Positions 24,401 through 36,269 of a stretch of 64,000 bases of DNA are shown piece after piece. The notes under the pieces are model-generated. The model was not told the DNA's origin. It saw only the letters and a list, made by a program, of their open reading frames with translations, and searched no databases. Source of the DNA: Sphagnum compactum (taxonomy: Eukaryota; Bryophyta; Sphagnopsida; Sphagnales); assembly GCA_965153455.1 (NCBI GenBank), contig OZ234493.1:23674213-23738212 (forward strand), given 5' to 3'. Numbering within the stretch: the stretch's first letter is position 1; each line of letters opens with the position of its first letter. The position numbers and the translations under genes are program-made.

Positions 24401-26009
24401 GACAAGCAACTCTAATGTCAAATCGCATCAATCATTCCATCTTGGAATATTGTTGTCATATTGCATTCCATCTTGGAATATTGTTATCATATTGCATTCC
24501 ATCTCAAACCTCAAAGTCTACTTTAGCTCGCACCCCTTGCATCCTCATTGGGACTTGCAACACCTTACAACTAGTGACCCCAATCCCATCATTAAGGAGT
24601 ATGGTGGTGCTAAGTCTAGCTCCCATTTGTTGAAGATTAGCCTTAATTTCTACCATCTCTTGTGATAGAAAGTTGTGGGAACTTCCTACATTGATTAGAA
24701 CTATAGATGGTTCATCATTGATATGCTTAACCAATCTAACCACATTGGGGTTGTATTGTACCTCCCCACTATCCACCATAGCAAAAAAATTCAATTGTCA
24801 CACATGCTCTCTAGTAATGCTAAGTAGCTCACATTTTTGGCCTACATCCTCCACTTCTTGTATTACCATACTTGCTGTTGATTAAAAAGATGTGAATTTC
24901 TTAAGGCAATCAAATGATTGATGCCCCTTTTGGTGACAATTAAAACATAAGCCATTAGCTTATGCTTATCTTGCTCCTTATTTGAAAGACGCCTCCATTG
25001 GGTTGATCTATTTATAAATTTGGATCGGGACCTTGAAAATCCTTTAGACCCACTTGGCCTCTTCTACTCCTTTTCCTTTTTGCCTTTTGCAAAGCCAAAT
25101 GGTTGGGGTGACTTCCTTGGCCAAAACCCAAGTCTTTTTCGAGGGCTATACCTTTTTTTTAGGCCTTACGTTGGCTTTCCAAGGTGATGGCCTTGCGGTA
25201 GGCTTCTATTTCCATTGTCAATTCATGACTTTGAACCACAAACTTGATGGATTTATCCAAGCCATTCATAAAAAATCAATTTGGTCTTATTCTTTTAGTG
25301 TAAGGATATATGACACATGTTCATCAAACTTCACCTTGTACTTTGCTACAATCATATGCCCTTGGGTTAGTTCCATAAACTTGAATTTCATTTTATGAAC
25401 ATAGTCTTGGGGTAAATATTGTTCCCTGAAAACACGTCGAAATTTCACCCACATAGTTACACCTTCGTGCCTTTCTTTCATTCAAATCCACCATTCCTTA
25501 CCCTTCTTTTGCATTTAAAGAGATGTGGCCAAAATCTTATCAGCATCCACATAATCTTTGTTAAAAAAATCCTTTAAGGTTTTGAAAAACAACAACACCT
25601 TGGATGCCAAACATTGAGGCAACCATGGAACTCAAGAAGATGTGTCATCTTTTAGAGCTCTTTGTTTATGTTACACCTCCTAGATTTTCGTTCTGTGCCA
25701 CCACCCCTACTATTGGATGATGAATCCCTCGGGGACTATGACCTAAACCTACAATGCCTTTTGTCACCATCAACAACACCTCAAATCACCTTCACTAAAA
25801 TTTCAACTTTCAAGGTTACATTGTCGATCAAATTCATTAATATTTTCCCCAAACCCATTGATATGGTACTAGAAGCTCGGTGACTAATTGTGTGACCTTC
25901 TTGTTGGTTAGTTGGCCCATCCATGGTTTCAAAATACCAAATCACACCACTAATGCATTGAAGCCTTGTTCACAAAACTCATACCCAACTTGGCCCTTTG
26001 GTTCGAAAT
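21427..26009 (-). pseudogene. Gypsy gag-pol remnant (right fragment)
   Basis: Read right to left. Gag is at about 25560-25270 (MKERHEGVTMWVKFRRVFRE, then QYLPQDYVHKMKFKFMELTQ). A zinc knuckle at 24947-24906 reads CFNCHQKGHQSFDC (CX2CX4HX4C). The protease at about 24794-24510 has VLINVGSSHNFLS where active enzymes have a DSG/DTG-type triad, so the catalytic Asp is changed. Reverse transcriptase is at about 23900-23290, with FMDDILVYSKTFEEH near 23535. The integrase core at about 21770-21435 reads DFIVDLPITKKGHNAIMVVV, then FERDSKF, TTTHH and VER, where the MULE-like insertion cuts it. Stops and frameshifts are frequent. The remainder of the integrase lies at 4921-5416. Confidence 0.85.
24096..24206. 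mobile_element. CACTA-type MITE, copy 2 (inside gypsy pol)
   Basis: 111 bp, starting CACTACAAAAAAAG and ending TTTTGTAGTAGTG, flanked by the 3-bp duplication ATT (24093-24095 and 24207-24209). The internal words AAGTGATTTCATTGGATTTT and CACCCACATTTTGTAGTAGT match copy 3. Confidence 0.85.
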
Positions 26010-26839
26010 TGTTTTAATACTAAATATCACACACCTAATCCAATTGTGTCTAATCCCTAGGTAGGAAATTTTTAAAATGATAGTCACCAACCTAAATATA
26101 ACTTTTGTTGGCTAATTCACCAATTCCTTGAAATTAATACATAGAAATTGGCTACAAGCCACTTCTAAATTTTTTGCTATTAAATAATGTGTTATTGTTT
26201 TAAGGCCAATTTAATGGCTTGTAACTATTTCTTCCCATAAAAAGACAAATTTCTAATGAGCTTGAAATTCTCTCCTCAACGTCTTTCACAACAAACCTCA
26301 TGCCTTGCTTTACTTTTGGTCCCAAACTCTTGCTTTTGACCACCCACACATTTCCTTGACAATAATTTCAAGAGAATCAAGCAATTCCGCCACAATCCAA
26401 GCCACATGAACAACCATGCTTGGAACTTCAAAATTACACACCACCTATAGTTTATATCATTGAAGTTTGTACATCATGTTCAAGCACATGAATGTTCCAC
26501 ACAGCCGTAAACACCAAAGATTCTAGGTCCATCAACACCTATTAACTTCCTTTATTCAATGCATATGTTATGCCACTTCTTTTTTTTCTATTTCTTCTTC
26601 CAAAATAAAATCCTTAAAGGCCTTTGTTTTTACAACAAAATTTTCCCCTCTTCTACTACTACCGCTCTCCCTTGTGCACTTTCTCACTATTTATATAACT
26701 ATATTTACAATTTCTCCTAGAAACACCACCTCCGTGTTCATTGCACACAATATTTTTGTAATGTTCATTTGTCACATAAATTTGCTCCTTACACTGAATC
26801 AAACTTTCCTTGCCATGTGGCCGCATGAAGAATGTAATA
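26010..26839 (-). repeat. Gypsy 5' LTR
   Basis: Partner of 3568-4501. It starts TG and has a single copy of the unit duplicated in the other LTR. The outer end reads GTAATA instead of GTAACA, so its terminal CA has decayed. Many point differences between the two LTRs indicate an old insertion. Confidence 0.8.
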
Positions 26840-26851
26840 GTAAGGCAACAA

Positions 26852-26930
26852 GGTGGGGAAATTTTCAAAATAAGGGGTCTAGGACAAGGTAATTGACAAG
26901 TCTAGCCATTCATTTTGGGAATGTCCCCAT
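26852..26930 (+). repeat. Short palindromic MITE, copy A
   Basis: About 75-80 bp, GTGGGGAAATTTTCAAAATA ... CATTTTGGGAATGTCCCC, with inverted ends and an internal AGGACAAGGT. The same element occurs at about 58753-58830 (reverse), 59684-59762 and partly at about 44622-44664. It begins about 13 bp outside the gypsy LTR. Confidence 0.65.
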
Positions 26931-27612
26931 CTAGGATCTTTACCCATCATAAAAAACATTATCTAGATGAATGTTATCATGAACCTACACATACATAGAT
27001 CATGAGATGTGGGAAGGGGAGGGTCCTTACACTTAAATCTTACTCCTTAGGAATGAGAGGGATCTTACACCTATAAATAAGTATAAATAATATCCCTCCC
27101 CTTTTCTAGGAAAGATATTCATGTATATAAGGTTTTATACCTTATTTTAGGTCCATTAAAATGTTCATGGATGTAAAGAACACAATAATTTTGTCCAATT
27201 GCTTTACATCTATAATAGGGATATTAATAGTAGTAGTTAGAAGCAACCCAAAATGATGCATGGATCAACAAAAAACCATATGGAGGTTCTAAAAGTTTTT
27301 ATGCCATTTTACCACGATCATATTAAAATGTATTTGTTTGGTTGCTTCCAAGTTCCCAAGTGCTAAGACAAATATACTTGTAAATTTAAAAATATAGTCA
27401 AGCCCTTGCCCATTATGTTGGGTAAAGTTGTAGGTGAGCTTGCTATGGCATTCTACCTGTGATCCACCCAACATAATAGGTAAGGGTAAGGCCATTCCAT
27501 GATAGTAGGGTTTGGGTGGCATGTTCAAAGGCACATTTTGGTATTAATGGTCACTAGTACAACTTCTCAAGGTATCATTATGGCAACACTAAATAGGAAC
27601 AACAAATTATAT
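26931..27612. other. Intergenic stretch with an unidentified minus-strand open frame
   Basis: A minus-strand frame at 27534-27289 (MPPKPYYHGMALPLPIMLGG, then SQVECHSKLTYNFTQHNGQG) looks protein-like rather than random but belongs to no family I recognise. It is probably a transposon scrap. Nothing else was seen. Confidence 0.3.
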
Positions 27613-27766
27613 CACTACAACAAAAGGTGTCCCTGTACGTCAAGTGATTTTAGTGGATTTTGAGTGAATTCACTAGTTGTAGTGAACGGGGACAAGTGAA
27701 GAAGTAGTGAATTCATTGGTCTAGTGAACGGGGACTAGTGAACTGCACCCACATTTTGTAGTAGTG
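27613..27766. mobile_element. CACTA-type MITE, copy 3
   Basis: 154 bp, CACTACAACAAAAGG ... CACCCACATTTTGTAGTAGT + G. It contains an internal direct repeat (GAATTCACTAGTTGTAGTGA / GAATTCATTGGTCTAGTGAA) that makes it longer than copy 2. The flanking triplets differ (TAT / AAT), so no target duplication is preserved. Confidence 0.8.
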
Positions 27767-27793
27767 AATGTAACATCGGTTTCAATGTAGTTG

Positions 27794-29170
27794 CAAGACA
27801 ATGGTTAACAAGAAAAAAAATTCAATTTTTTTTATTGTACCCGAACTATGATTAACATTTTAATTATCTTTCTTACACAATATTTGCAAGGAAAAAAAGT
27901 GATATAGTGATTAAAATATGCCCCCCTTCAACCAAAAGGGTGGAGGGTTTGATTTTTTTTCAAATTTTTTTTTTCTTCAATGGACGAAATGGATGAAAAA
28001 GAAATAACCTTTGGGCAATTTCTTCAAGCTAGATGCCCCATGGAGAAAAAGATTAGGAGGAAACAAATGGAGCCCTAACCATGTTCCCCCATGGAGCAAC
28101 TTTCTCAAGGAGAAGAGGAATAATTTCCCTCGGGGATCAAGTTTTTAAATGTTTGAAAAGAAAATATAGGAAGTAAACTTTGTCCAAATCAAATGTTCAT
28201 TATACCATTGGAAAGCTCTCAAAACATAGATATAAAAATTGATCTAAAATTTCAATTTGAGGTTATGAAGTATAAGTTGTGACAAAACAAAGAAATGGGA
28301 TCAAAATTTCAAGTCTTTAAAGGATAAGTTACCGTATGGAGCAATAGGATTTGGAAATTTGACCCTTGGTTTGTCTTTTTTTCATAAAATTTAGCTTGTA
28401 GCCTCAAATAAAAAATGCAAGATGATTTTTGATATTTTTATGTTTTGAAAGCTTTCCAATTGGTATAAAGAACATTTGATTTGGACAAAGTTTACCCTTT
28501 GCATTTTTTCTCAAACATTTGAAAAGTTGCTCCCTAGCGCAATTTAGTCCCCTTCTCTGCAAGAGAAAAATGGACTTGGAAATTTGACCTTAGTTTTTTC
28601 CTTTTCTCATAATTTTTAGTTCATAGCCTCAAATAAAAAATGCATGATTGTTTTTTATATCTAAAATTTTAGAGCTTTCTAATGGTTTGATCTGGACAAA
28701 GTTTATCCCTGGTACTTTCTTTTCAAACATTTGGGAAGTTGCTCCCCACGACAACTTAATCCCCTTTCCCCAAAAGAAGTTACTCCTTAGGGAAAGTTAC
28801 TCCTCATGGCAACCTAATCCCCTTCTCCTTAGGAATTTGTTCCATTCTCTTGGGGAAAGTTGATCCATGGGGGGAACATGGTTGGGGCTATCATTTTGTC
28901 TCCTTCTCATTGAGGAAAGTCCTTTTTTCCACAAGGCATCTAAATTGAAGAAGTTATCTAGAGGCTAAGTTTTTTTCATTCATTATGTCCATGGAAAAAA
29001 AAGAGAATTTGAAGAAAAGATGGAACCTTGGTTGAAGGGGGAGATTCTAACTAGTAGATCACTTATTTTTCCTTGGAAATATTGTGTAAGAAAAATACTT
29101 AAAATGCTAATAATAGTTCAGGTATAATATTAAAAATTGATAATATATATATTTGTTGGGCATTGCCTTA
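27794..29170. mobile_element. Foldback / long-TIR element (~1.37 kb)
   Basis: The two halves are inverted copies of each other. Left-half words such as CCCGAACTATGATTAACATT, TTACACAATATTTGCAAGG, CATGTTCCCCCATGG and CTTTGTCCAAATCAAATGTT occur reverse-complemented in the right half (about 29125, 29088, 28870-28885 and 28465-28495). The outer ends pair as GACAATGGTTAACAA with GGCAATGCCCAACAAA. The right arm holds an extra direct repeat of ~220 bp (28330-28545 versus 28560-28745). There is no coding capacity. A possible but imperfect 9-bp target duplication lies near 27784/29172. It is probably a non-autonomous MULE or foldback element. Confidence 0.75.
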
Positions 29171-30856
29171 TTAATGTGTCAAAACCAGTGCTGCAATTAA
29201 TTCGTTGCTCATGATTAGTGTTTGTCATTGATCACCAATCATTGGAAGATTATGTCACTTAGCATGGTTAAGAAAATGATATAATAATTTGCCAACCCAT
29301 ACCTTAATTTCTTGTTTAGCGCCATGGACAAATCATGACAATATTGTCACCCAAATGATTTTTCAGTTTGGAAAAAATGTATGCCATCAACATTCCAAAT
29401 GTTTTGGATGGTGCATTCGAGTTGTGTTGAGTTTTAAAATATGATGAGAGCCTTACATAATAAGACTTGAGAGCATGATAAGATTTCATAAACATAATTG
29501 GAGGTCATTTTTTATTTTGGTTTCACAGATCTAACAAATCCATCACAAATTGTGGGTATACAAAAATCACTAGTTTTTCAAAATCCTAAACATGTTATCC
29601 AACTCTCTGATTTTTGCAACAGTAAAAGGGATTGATTCATCCTTCAATCCCATTTATGAAACAACAAGAAGCTGAGCTTGTATGAAACCTTACTTAGCAA
29701 GAGTCGTTCATGGGGTGTTTCTAGGCTTTGGTCTTCTATTCTCTCTCATGAGCAATATGTTGTCTCCTTATAAATTGGGTTCTCTTATTCATTCTTAGCA
29801 TAAGAAATGTGGCAAACTTACACACATGGTTCTTGCACATAACTAAGAAAACAATTCAGACCACCAAATCCAGCAATCCCATTGGCCTGAAAAAAATCTT
29901 CATGCTTACACACAACCCTATTATACTAAACATTGAAAATAATGGTCCCTTTCTTCCATTTCCACCAGTCCTCTAAAATTCTCCCAAACCTACCAAAACC
30001 CTATTACGCGCATCTACCTGCTAGTTCACTCAAGATAACTAAGGAAAAGAAAAGTCAGATCACCAAATCCAGCAATTTCAGTGATCATAACATTTTTTCT
30101 CCACACCTACACTCAAGCCTACTTGACACCGTCTATATATTAGTACACTAATATTATAGCCCTGTCTGTATACAGACAAAGTTTTAAAACACTGGTCTAC
30201 ATTCCCCTTCCCTGGCTTGAGGGTCATGCCACCAATGGCCAAGAAGCTGGAGTTTAACTGCGAAGTGTCACAATAATGAGTAGCAGATCCGAGTTTCCCT
30301 GTGATCCAAAATGAAGGAAAGTGCACACTGCACATCACTGGCTTTGCGGATGAATTCATAAACATATTATATATGTAGACTGTACAATGAATGCCTTTGC
30401 AGATTCATTTCAGCAGTCGCAGGTCAAGTTAGAATCTAGATCTTACAACTTTTATAGCTCCTGGTGTCGATTCTTCCACACGGCACCTCTGGATGACTTA
30501 GCTCATTGATGGGTTCTCCGTGTTTAACTGTTTTTGAGTTATCCCAGCAAGTAGGTACTTCTGAGAGAGATTTATAACCCAAGAGAATGGTATGGCATCT
30601 ACCCAAATGGTTAACCCGCAGGATTTACTTCTAGAAAACATTTCTACAAATCTCTCCTGCACTAGATCAACACGCAGAATTTTCTACCCCAGTGGATCCT
30701 AATTTTATGGCTTACAAACACAGTACCAACGAACCAAAACTATGTACCTCCAACTAAAGAACATCAAGCTACCAGGCCAACTAGGCCAACAAATTTTGTT
30801 ACACATTATGAATACTCCCAAGACCAGTTGTGAGTACTAAGTCGACGGGCAAGACA
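29171..30856. other. Intergenic sequence, possibly 3' untranslated region of a minus-strand gene
   Basis: 29171-29750 is plain AT-rich sequence. From about 29750 base composition becomes more balanced and unlike the neighbouring repeats. 30150-30856 lies directly downstream of the stop codon of the putative terminal exon and may be its 3' untranslated region. Confidence 0.3.
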
Positions 30857-31400
30857 CTAAACATCCCCCTCATTGAACTTCACAGGGGTCAAAGCAGCCC
30901 CTGCAGGGTGCCTGGGTGGTTCTGTAGCAGAGTTGGACAAATGCTTTCCACCAGTACATGGAGGAGGCATCCAGTGCCCCCATAGTTTGCCAGTATGTGC
31001 AACTGGCTATCAACAACCAAAATTGAATTCTGGTCTTTATGGCTTCATTGAATTCCCATATTTAGTAAGGTTGAGTCAAGATATAGACTGGCCCTTAATA
31101 CGGAGGTAGCAGCCACCATTACTTTCTGCATAGAATATATATTCCCACATTTAACAAGTTGAAACAAGGTATGGCGTCTTACATCCGGAAGGAAACAGCC
31201 ACCAGTTTGATTTGCCCACGTGCATGGGTCTAATCTCTAATTTGGTCACGAGGGTATCACGGTTCACCATACAGTGTTCACATGATTCTGCAACACTGTC
31301 CATTGTTGATTCCTATTCTTGGTCAATGCCATCAACCTGCAAGTTGTTCACATCTAGTGGAGCCCATTGTCCTGTTGAGCAAATGTAGCTTGGATTGCTG
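30857..31400 (-). CDS. Putative terminal exon(s) of an unidentified minus-strand gene (partial or pseudogene)
   Basis: Just before a TAG at 30857-30859, the minus strand reads GKLWGHWMPPPCTGGKHLSN, then SATEPPRHPAGAALTPVKFN + EGDV. This is a strongly protein-like, Pro-rich C-terminus. An acceptor-like ...GATAG lies near 31005. Farther up (about 31390-31300), in the same frame, is SYICSTGQWAPLDVNNLQVD + GIDQE. Stops lie between them, so these are either two exons with an intron or one decayed exon. A ~90-bp imperfect duplication (about 31048-31118 / 31140-31216) sits in the gap. I do not recognise the protein. Other exon-like pieces on this strand at 43.5-44.2 kb may belong to it. Confidence 0.35.
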
Positions 31401-31429
31401 TTATGCATATTCTAAGTCCACGATCACCA

Positions 31430-34400
31430 TCACTTCGCTAGAATAGGGTTCCCTGTTTTAAGCATATAAAAGTTCTCCAAGTTTTCTAGAAAAAGAAATT
31501 TGCCACAATTCCTCACAGTTTTTAGTTTTGGCGCAGTTTTTGGCCAGTTTTGAGAGTTTTCTCTAAACTTATAGCTGATTAATGCTAAATCAATTGGGAC
31601 GATGGCTAATGATGAAAAAATCAGAAAATTGAGGAAAAAGAAGAAAAAACACAAATCAGAACATAAGTTTCCTTACTGCAGTAGGTCTTCACACTTGAAT
31701 GTGGTACCGGCACATGTTATGCTGGAGGCAAACTATGTAAACACCATGTAGATTTTACATAGAAATGGATGAATCCACAACGTTTACCTCACAACTATGT
31801 CAGGAGCCATGGCTCTATCCATTATGTGTCACAATTGATGTAAGTGGCCTTTTCTTTTCTAGCAATCTATCGCCAAATTTTTACTTTTGCTAATGTCACG
31901 TGATGGGCTAATAGGGCTTCTAGTATGTGTTTCACCATGGAAGTTGTTGGATGAACTTGCACGGTGCTACTTTACATCAATAGGATGCACTCGGATAGTC
32001 AAAAAGTTTGTGTTCATAGTTAGCGAGGTTTTTAGTTTGTCACATGTTCACTATCGAAGCTTTAACCCTAATTGCCCTTGGCATCTCTAAGTGCACTTGA
32101 GAGGATCCAATTAGTACAACTTTTTTGCCATACCAATGTCAAGCTCCTTTAATGCAGATTGCTAAGATCCATTTCACTTGTAGTTGGGTGCATGCATTGG
32201 ACCACTTCTGGTGTCACAATGGTAGTTTTTTCTGCAATGGGTGTGATTACAATTACTACATGCTATTCTATGTATTAACATTTGTCAATAGGGACTCATT
32301 TTTAGGTTATAGACTTGAAGATGTACATATGCAATTGATTGTTAATGCAAAATCACTAAAATTACAAAAGCTATGGACTTTTGAAGTTGAACTTACAAAT
32401 GTTACGTAGGTAAAATTTAAAACAATGGACATTGATTATAGTTAATAGTTTGATTTTAAACTTGTTAAGGACTTGGATTTATTTAAACAATATAATAAAA
32501 AATAATAATGATTTTTTTGGCATCATATCATATGAAAATATTGAGTTATGGACTTTTGTTTGAGGTGAAAATCAATTGTTTTTCTAAGCCCATGACATAT
32601 TGAAAATAAGGTGGTTCATGTTGAGATTTTGCATATATGCGTTGCTATATGACCTCTACATGTGTTCATATTCTAGTAGAGTAAAATTTAAAAACTAGTA
32701 ATTTTGGTATCCCTTACATTATGTTACACTATGGCCCAATGTAAAAAATCACCTAAATAAACTTTGAAGGGACTTTTTTTGGGCTACTTTTTGGTCCACC
32801 TTAAATCCCATTCACCTAGTTGGGATCTCTTAAATCTTGTAGATTAATGTAGTGGTGTACACAACTTTTTGCTATGCTTAAAAGTTAAAACAACCATTCC
32901 CAAGTCTTGTTCAAATGCATACCAATTTTTGGTGGTTGTTTGTTTTGTTGAATATTTGTGAAACTTGTTATTTATGTAATTGTGAACATTGTATTATAAT
33001 CTATGTGCTTGTGGATTTGTGCAAAATAATGGGGGTGATCATTTCAACTTTGAATAATGGTGAGATTGTGAATTTGGAAGGCTATAGATGGATCTGGGTT
33101 CGAATATGTAAAACCAAGGGTGTTTTCTTGATTGATTAAGTGGACCAAAATGCCGCACATGATTTATTCCTATGTAAGGCCATTTCCCTTGTACTTTAAA
33201 AAAACTTTGGGATGATTAAATAGTTGGGGAACAACAACGAATTGATTTAAATTTTTTTTCTATTTACATTTGGTCCTAACTATATATCACTATTGTGTGC
33301 ATGTGTGCACAAATCCAAGATAATTCACCTCTTCTTCCAATATGATATGAACTCTTGAAAAGAACCTTTTTTCAATTTCTTCAAAAGTCCATTAGTATAA
33401 TTATACAATTGCTATCATGAATTTTTTTCCTCCCTTTACTTCCTTGATATGATATCTAACTAGTTCTAAGTCCTTAACACACACACCATGAATCAATGGA
33501 CCTTTTCAAAGTCCATATAAAAAATGAAAATCAAAACTCGCAATTCATAATTGTGACTCGAAAAGCCCATGGCTTTTATGATTTTAAAAAAAAAATCAAA
33601 ATGATTTGGTACATCATGCAAATATTCAAGTTAAAATCATCAAACCAAGTCCTTTAACATAAATTTCAATATTTGTAAAACAACATGGGCATTGCAATCA
33701 CAACCACATTACAAAATTAACATATGTGACACCAAAATTGGTCCATTCAACCATGCATCCACCCTTGAGCTCAAGGTGAGTTCCTTGACACCTTGCAAGT
33801 TGCAATTCTTGTTCTAGAGCTCCTTTCTAGGTTTTTATACAAGTTTTAAAACTATTGGAGCTTCAAACCCTTCCACATTTATTGAACTATGGTTTTTTCA
33901 ACTTGATATTATCTTGGTTTCCAAATTTCACATTTCCAAATTATCACCATATGTTTTATTATTTCCAAATATTTCAATTCCTCCAAGAATCGTAGTCTCA
34001 CCATGTTGTTATGCCTTATATCAGATTCTAGTATGTTCCCAAGGTTGTATAGCTCTTTTAGTGGGTCAAAATTGCATTTGACTAAAGCTTTACCTCAATC
34101 CCCATAGTTTATCATCAATTCCGTGGAATCAATTAAGTCCATGGAGGTCTAGAACTTTAATTCCAACTTTGCGATTCATGGAGTCCTCCTTAAAATCCCT
34201 ACTACTATTGTAAAACTTGAAGAAATTTTGGAATGGTCAAACTCCCATTCAAACCCCCCAAGGAAAAAATAGAAGCTTGGGGTGGATGGCAATGGGAAGA
34301 AGGGGGAAAAATCATATGATAATAGTAGATAGCTCACTTGGCAAAATAGGCAACAAAGTTACCATGGCCAAAGGGTTTAGTGGCTAATGGTGGGGTTAAT

Positions 34401-34650
34401 CCATAATGTGAGGTGTAGGGTCTATTCCTTGATTGAAAACAATGACAAATTTGTTGGGTGCAAGTGGGATAAGTTAATAAAACAGGTTGGTCATAAGATT
34501 ACAATTCGTGATTTGCTATAACTTGGGGTGAAGAAAGAAAGGGCTAGTAAACTGCAAGAGATTGTGTGCATTTGAAAAACATGAGGTTGTGCGCCCAAAG
34601 GTGTCTAAATTTTGCTTTGTAACATGTCAACAAGCCCCCAAGGAGAGGGG
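31430..34650. other. AT-rich repeat-derived sequence, no gene recognised
   Basis: Only short random frames occur on both strands. It forms the left part of the ~11-kb AT-rich block between the exon-like pieces at 31.4 and 43.5 kb. Confidence 0.35.
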
Positions 34651-34679
34651 AATCGGGAGATGGTTCAATTCAAATCTTT

Positions 34680-35530
34680 GTTTCACATTCTTACACATGA
34701 CTACTTTATGTTGGAATATGAAATGATGTATTTATTGTTTGTCAACTTGAAGTTCTTTAATAATCCAACCATGCAGTAGTTTAATTCTATTGGTTGCACC
34801 TTTATTAAGTTTATGTACCAATAAGTCTGAAAGGCCACTATCCATGCAATACAATTTTTCTAGTTCTTGGTTTGTTCTTATGATAAGGTTATAACCATTG
34901 GTAATGACTCTCTAATGTTTTTTCATGTACAAGTGGTTGATAATTGGACTAGTTACCAATTTTGGTATGTGTTGACCAAATTGTTGATGGATTAAGATCT
35001 AACAACCTCATTGAAGTGATTATGAACTTTATGATGAAAGGTGGGGGGTTGAGCAAAGAGGAGTTATCCAAGAAGCTCTTGTGTTTTGGGGCAAATGGAA
35101 TGAATGTGTTTTAAGGGGAAAATTGGAATGATGGAGCAGATAAAAGATTTTTGGGCACCATTTTTTATGGGTGTTCACTATGTTGTTCATCACATTAATT
35201 TGATACTCTAGTCCCTAGGGGTTTTGACCTTCATTGCTAAGCTTGAAGCTTTTATGTTGAACATTATGGCTATTTTAACCATTCATGAAAAGGCATTTAA
35301 AATTCCATAGACCTATTTAGACAATGGAAACAAAAGGGAATAGAATCCTTAAGAATGTGAAAATGAGATGGATGTCCATGTTCGAGCCTTTGAAAATCAT
35401 CATGGTAAATTACCACCCTTTGCTTGTGGTGATGCAAGTTGATTACATTACAACTACATTAGAAAAAGTAAACTATTTCATGCCTTTGATATGTAGTTAT
35501 GGATTGAACCATGATGGTCTTCCTTTCCTT
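34680..35530 (+). pseudogene. hAT-like (DUF4371-type) transposase remnant
   Basis: Plus-strand pieces in changing frames line up with the hAT-type transposase core found with DUF4371: DKVITIGNDSLMFFHVQVVD (about 34880), GGLSKEELSKKLLCFGANGM (about 35045-35105; an active enzyme would have GADG, so a key Asp appears changed), PFFMGVHYVVHHINL (about 35160), then METKGNRILKNVKMRWMSMF (about 35324). Many stops. The family call rests on the order of these blocks. Confidence 0.6.
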
Positions 35531-36269
35531 TTACCTTTTGAAAAAACATCTTATTGATGGTATTCCTTTCTCATTACTTTCGTCTTCCAAATCCCCAAAA
35601 TGAACCTTGATGGTCTCCCTATCCTTTTTCCTCTATTTTGCAAATCCTAAATATGAACCTTAAACATTGTTACTCTATTTGAAATCTTAACATTGCCAAT
35701 ATTCAATGGCATTTGTTGTTTTTTTGTTGTATGTGGTCAACCGATCCGGGCTTCCTATACAACATACATTTGGTCCTTAGGCTTGCTTATGTTTTGCCAT
35801 TTATGGAAAACATATAATCCTTCATGAATTGTTTAGAAGGGGGGATATCTTCATATACGATTTCATAACTATGGTGAAAGTATGCCAAGGCTAACTATAC
35901 ATTACGTATTAAGAGCTAGTGTCATTTCAAATGGATGAATTCTAATGCTTCTGTAGATTATAAGGTGACCACCATCAAATTCATATGAAATGAGTGACTA
36001 AATACATACAAATTGCATTGAATGTCTTTTCTTTGTTATAAATGGTGAGAAAATATGGGCTCATTAGGGTGTCGTTTGCCCAAATATAGGTGTTAAGTTG
36101 CTAGCAACACAAATGACATTTGTAATTGTGGTACAACTTGTGAAACTTGAATGTAAAGGTAAACTTTTGACCCTTTTTGAATCTTGTTCTACTTGGTTTG
36201 CAATGGTAACTTCACATGGTGGTTATAATTTCTTTGTACTTTTGATAAGCAAAACGATTTTCCTTTCCA
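35531..36269. other. AT-rich sequence with stray minisatellite words
   Basis: GAACCATGATGGTCTTCC-like words at about 35510 and 35605 suggest that the minisatellite array to the right once extended, or was seeded, here. No gene. Confidence 0.4.

Larger units (their letters stand above)
3568..26839 (-). mobile_element. Ty3/gypsy LTR retrotransposon, split by a nested 16-kb element
   Basis: Two similar LTRs (3568-4501 and 26010-26839) enclose gag, protease, reverse transcriptase, RNase H and integrase remnants, all on the minus strand in gypsy order. The integrase is cut at 5416/21427. Removing the insertion and one copy of the 8-bp target duplication restores an open integrase junction, so the element was about 7.25 kb, including two MITEs (4600-4748, 24096-24206). 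A purine tract (minus strand) abuts the left LTR at 4502-4515, marking it as the 3' LTR. I found no convincing primer-binding site beside the right LTR and no clear target duplication. The many stops and the changed protease active site show it is inactive. Confidence 0.85.

Noticed and set aside
25995-26009. GGTTCGAAAT beside the gypsy 5' LTR as a tRNA-derived primer site or tRNA T-arm
   Set aside because: There is no TGG-starting complement to a tRNA 3' end next to the LTR edge, and no tRNA cloverleaf around it.
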